From: Anaerolineales bacterium
Lineage (GTDB): Bacteria; Chloroflexota; Anaerolineae; Anaerolineales; Villigracilaceae
Assembly: GCA_028689195.1 (NCBI GenBank)
Contig: JAQTWR010000113.1
Coordinates: 1 to 7,872 of the forward strand
DNA length: 7,872 nucleotides
Direction: 5' to 3'
Both the position numbers and the translations under genes were made by a program. Positions within the stretch are counted from its first letter, which is position 1; each line of letters starts with the position of its first letter. Under the pieces are notes generated by a model. It saw only the letters and a program-made list of their open reading frames with translations. It did no database searches and was not told the DNA's origin. Of the stretch, positions 5,604-7,872 are shown in pieces.

Positions 5604-6110
5604 TTACGGCTTATTCGCCGCGCGGAATTTTTTGACCGCTTCGCCCAGAGCCTTGCGCGTTCCGTTCATCGCGGATTTGAGTTCTTCCATCTTTCCGCGC
5701 AAATCCTTCAGCGTGGATTTGGCTTTCTCAGCGTCGGTCACTTTGCCGTTCGCGTCGAATCCCTGATGCGAAGCGATAATCCCCTTGGCGCTTTCGTAAA
5801 TCGGCTTGGCGGTTTTCAGCGCGGCTTTGTAATTATCCAGCGCGGTTTGGACGGCGGTCACATCCTTGCCGTTTGCCTTTGCTTTGTCAATCAATTCTTG
5901 TAATTTGGTCAGGCGCGCGTCGCTTTCATCGAACGCCTTGCCGATTTTTTCATAGCGCATCAATTGACGCGCCCAGATTTGCTCCAGTTTTTCATTGGTA
6001 AGTTTGGGCGGATTTTCGCCTTGCGCGAACGCGCTGGTTGCGGGAAACGACGCGAAGACGAGAGCGGCGGTCAATACCGCCAAAATCATTTTGTTGAACA
6101 TGGTTTTCAT
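5604..6110 (-). CDS. Secreted alpha-helical protein of unknown function (168 aa)
   Basis: I do not recognise the family. Seen: a clear Sec signal peptide, with a positive start (MKTMFNK), a hydrophobic core (MILAVLTAALVFASF) and a likely cleavage after SAFA (residue 29, before Q30). The mature part, about 139 residues, is rich in Lys, Ala, Glu and Leu, contains no Cys and few Pro, and reads as long amphipathic helices that could form a coiled-coil or helical bundle (RLTKLQELIDKAK, ALDNYKAALKTAK, LKDLRGKMEELKSAM). The start is fixed by a very strong AAAGGAGG five to six bases upstream of ATG 6110. The gene ends in a strong terminator and seems monocistronic, so good expression is likely. No lipobox or anchor is visible; export to the extracytoplasmic space is inferred. 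Confidence 0.85.
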   Translation of the reverse strand: MKTMFNKMILAVLTAALVFASFPATSAFAQGENPPKLTNEKLEQIWARQLMRYEKIGKAFDESDARLTKLQELIDKAKANGKDVTAVQTALDNYKAALKTAKPIYESAKGIIASHQGFDANGKVTDAEKAKSTLKDLRGKMEELKSAMNGTRKALGEAVKKFRAANKP

Positions 6111-6117
6111 CGTAAGC

Positions 6118-6125
6118 CTCCTTTA
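6118..6125 (-). promoter_or_regulatory. Strong Shine-Dalgarno of the secreted protein gene
   Basis: AAAGGAGG on the minus strand, near-full complementarity to the 16S anti-Shine-Dalgarno and well spaced from ATG 6110. It selects this start over the internal Met4 and Met8. A -10-like TAAAAT lies upstream but without a convincing -35. Confidence 0.75.
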
Positions 6126-6193
6126 GGTTACGACGTTATTTTAGACGCGCGGAGTTATGGGCGTGTGGCGCGGATGTAAAAAGGTTGTAAAAA

Positions 6194-7872
6194 CTATCCC
6201 CGCCTAATCGCCAGCATGGTGAGATCGTCGCCCAGCGGAATCGACTCGATGAATTCGTTCAGGCGCTCCTCCACTTGCATCAGGATTTCGTCCGCGCTGT
6301 GCGGCTGGATGGCTTGAAGCGAGCGCATCAAACGCTCGTCGCCGAATAACTCTCCGATGGGCGAGAAGGCTTCGGTGAGTCCGTCGGTGTAAAGCAACAG
6401 CGTATCGCCCGCGCCAAGCGAGATTGTATTTTCTTTCATGTTTGGCTGCGGCACCACGCCCAGCGCTACGGCAGTGCGTGTGAGTTTCTCAATCGCGCCG
6501 TTTGACTTCACCCAAAACGGCGGATTATGTCCCGCGTTGACAAAAGCGAAATCGCCGTTCGCGGTATCCAACACGCCATAGACTGCGGTGACAAACATGC
6601 CTTGCTGCGTATCGGGCAGCAGTTGATCGTTGACGCGGCGCATCACCGCGGCGGGCGAATCCATTTCGTTCACGGCGGCGCGGATGAGCGTGCGCGTCAA
6701 CGCCATGAACAGCGCGGCGGGCATGCCCTTATCTGAAACGTCCGCGATGAAAATGCCAAGTTTTTGATTCGGCAATTCGATCACGTCGTAAAAGTCGCCG
6801 CCCACCTGACGCGCCGTGCGCCAACGCGCCGCGAATTGCCACGCCGAAAGTTGCGGCAGCGATTGCGGAATAAAAGTCTGCTGAATTTGACGCGCCAATT
6901 GCGCTTCGGTTTCGAGGCGTTCGCGCACGACCATCTCTTGTTGCAGCAAATCGTTTTGAATGGCGAGGGCGGCTTGCTGCGCAATGCCGTTGATGATCTC
7001 GATGCGGCGCGCGCGGAATCTTTGTCCGTGTTCGGATTCTTGAATCAACATCACGCCGAAAGTATCGTTTTTGATGGATAGCGGCGCGGCGATTAAGAGC
7101 TGCGCGGCGTCGAGCGCTTCCGCTTCGCTGCCGGGTTCGGGCTGGATTTGCAGCCACGAGGCAGGATTCGCATCGGGATTCAGGGCATGAATTACGGTTC
7201 GGTTTTCGTCGCGCGTCATATCCAAAAGCGGGAACAAACCCGACTTAAATTCAATTTCGGTCAGCGCGGATTCTTCGTCCGCTGAAAATCCAAACGACTG
7301 CGAAGCCGCGAAAACTTCGCGCAGAGAATCCCAGCGATATAAAGCCACGCGCTGAACGCCTACCAAAATCGGCATAATGCGGACAATCGAAGCGAGAATT
7401 TCATCGAGGTCGTTCAGGCTGACCACCGCCTGCGCAACCTGCAACAACGCCGCAGAAGCATACGCCTGCTCTTGCGCGGAATCATACAGGCGCGCATTTT
7501 CAATCGCCACAGAAGCGTAACTGGCGAGCGTGGCGGTGATGGCTTGCGCCTCGTGACCGTAACGCCCCGACGTGTGGTGCGAAAGCATCAGCACGCCCAG
7601 CGAGCGGTCGCCCACGCGCAAAGGCGCGGCGATGGACGAATAATTTTGTTCATAACCGGCGGTAAGACCCGAGGGCCAGAGCGGCTCGTCGGCGCGGCGG
7701 ATAATGGGAACATCGGACATCAACGATTCCGCCATCGCGTAAATCGAATCAGGATTGGCAACGCACACGCTTTCGAGTTCGCCCGCGTCGGCGCCATGCA
7801 CGTCGGCAAGACATAAGTCGCCGTCATCCAACAGCCAAATTGCGGAAATATCAATCGGCAGGTTGCGCTCCA
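6194..7872 (-). CDS. GAF-GAF-PPM serine phosphatase, RsbU/SpoIIE type (5' end beyond window)
   Basis: A sensory protein phosphatase: GAF domains sense a ligand or redox state and the PP2C-like (SpoIIE) domain dephosphorylates a partner, commonly an anti-anti-sigma factor. Seen: 558 residues with no stop upstream to the right edge; a TTG at 7831 is only an internal codon, since ERNLPIDISAIWL continues in frame before it. Numbered from the edge: end of a first GAF domain (to about 125, SIAAPLRVGDRSLGVLMLS), a second GAF (about 140-305), a helical linker with QLARQIQQTFIPQSLPQ (324-340), then the PPM domain with VGGDFYD (D359), FIADVSDKG (D377), NAGHNPPF, LLLYTDGLTEAF (D496) and GDDLTMLAIRR (D549). 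All metal-binding Asp are present, so it should be active. No membrane segment is seen in the visible part. No anti-sigma or STAS gene is nearby in the window; the start and any further N-terminal sensor lie outside. Confidence 0.92.
   Translation of the reverse strand, partial: ERNLPIDISAIWLLDDGDLCLADVHGADAGELESVCVANPDSIYAMAESLMSDVPIIRRADEPLWPSGLTAGYEQNYSSIAAPLRVGDRSLGVLMLSHHTSGRYGHEAQAITATLASYASVAIENARLYDSAQEQAYASAALLQVAQAVVSLNDLDEILASIVRIMPILVGVQRVALYRWDSLREVFAASQSFGFSADEESALTEIEFKSGLFPLLDMTRDENRTVIHALNPDANPASWLQIQPEPGSEAEALDAAQLLIAAPLSIKNDTFGVMLIQESEHGQRFRARRIEIINGIAQQAALAIQNDLLQQEMVVRERLETEAQLARQIQQTFIPQSLPQLSAWQFAARWRTARQVGGDFYDVIELPNQKLGIFIADVSDKGMPAALFMALTRTLIRAAVNEMDSPAAVMRRVNDQLLPDTQQGMFVTAVYGVLDTANGDFAFVNAGHNPPFWVKSNGAIEKLTRTAVALGVVPQPNMKENTISLGAGDTLLLYTDGLTEAFSPIGELFGDERLMRSLQAIQPHSADEILMQVEERLNEFIESIPLGDDLTMLAIRRG

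Noticed and set aside
7829..7831. TTG as the start of the GAF-PPM phosphatase
   Set aside because: The frame is open further to the right edge with GAF-like sequence before the TTG and there is no ribosome site; the gene is simply cut by the window.

Overview
The window reads as a stretch of chromosome from an environmental bacterium, most likely a member of the Chloroflexota (class Anaerolineae). The basis is indirect: moderately high GC with many GCGC runs, gene content (PilZ, a GAF-PPM phosphatase, a LmbE/MshB-like deacetylase), apparently leaderless starts, and short palindromic intergenic repeats of a style I associate with Anaerolineae. No rRNA, tRNA, phage, transposase or CRISPR was seen. 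This assignment is an inference.

All seven supported coding regions lie on the minus strand, so transcription runs right to left. From the right edge: (1) 6194-7872, the 3' part of a GAF-GAF-PPM (RsbU/SpoIIE-type) phosphatase, cut by the window edge; (2) 5604-6110, a small secreted helical protein with a strong Shine-Dalgarno and its own terminator (5556-5587); (3) 5288-5603, an intergenic gap with two inverted-repeat elements; (4) 4442-5287, a LmbE/PIG-L zinc deacetylase with a terminator at 4403-4436; (5) 4011-4352, a single-domain PilZ protein; (6) 3742-3928, what looks like a complete transcription-attenuation leader: a sigma-70 promoter, a leaderless 37-residue leader peptide with a Thr/Asn-rich block, mutually exclusive pairing segments and an intrinsic terminator; (7) 2368-3672, a class I/II PLP aminotransferase, the presumed target of the attenuator; (8) a 147-base gap with a GC-rich hairpin repeat; (9) 1-2220, a very long open frame (740 codons visible, no stop) that joins an N-terminal glutamate-cysteine ligase (GCS2)-like domain to a C-terminal M20 zinc peptidase domain and runs off the left edge.

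The two most interesting items are the attenuator and the fusion. In the attenuator, Thr/Asn codons overlap the segment that would compete with the antiterminator, the arrangement expected if ribosome stalling at those codons lets transcription continue into the aminotransferase. The GCS2-M20 fusion joins an ATP-dependent amide-forming fold to an amide-cleaving fold, and the residue at the usual M20 catalytic-base position reads Gln. The genes appear to be mostly separate transcription units rather than one operon. A link between the fusion, the MshB-like deacetylase and the aminotransferase (for example in thiol or gamma-glutamyl metabolism) is only a speculation from proximity.
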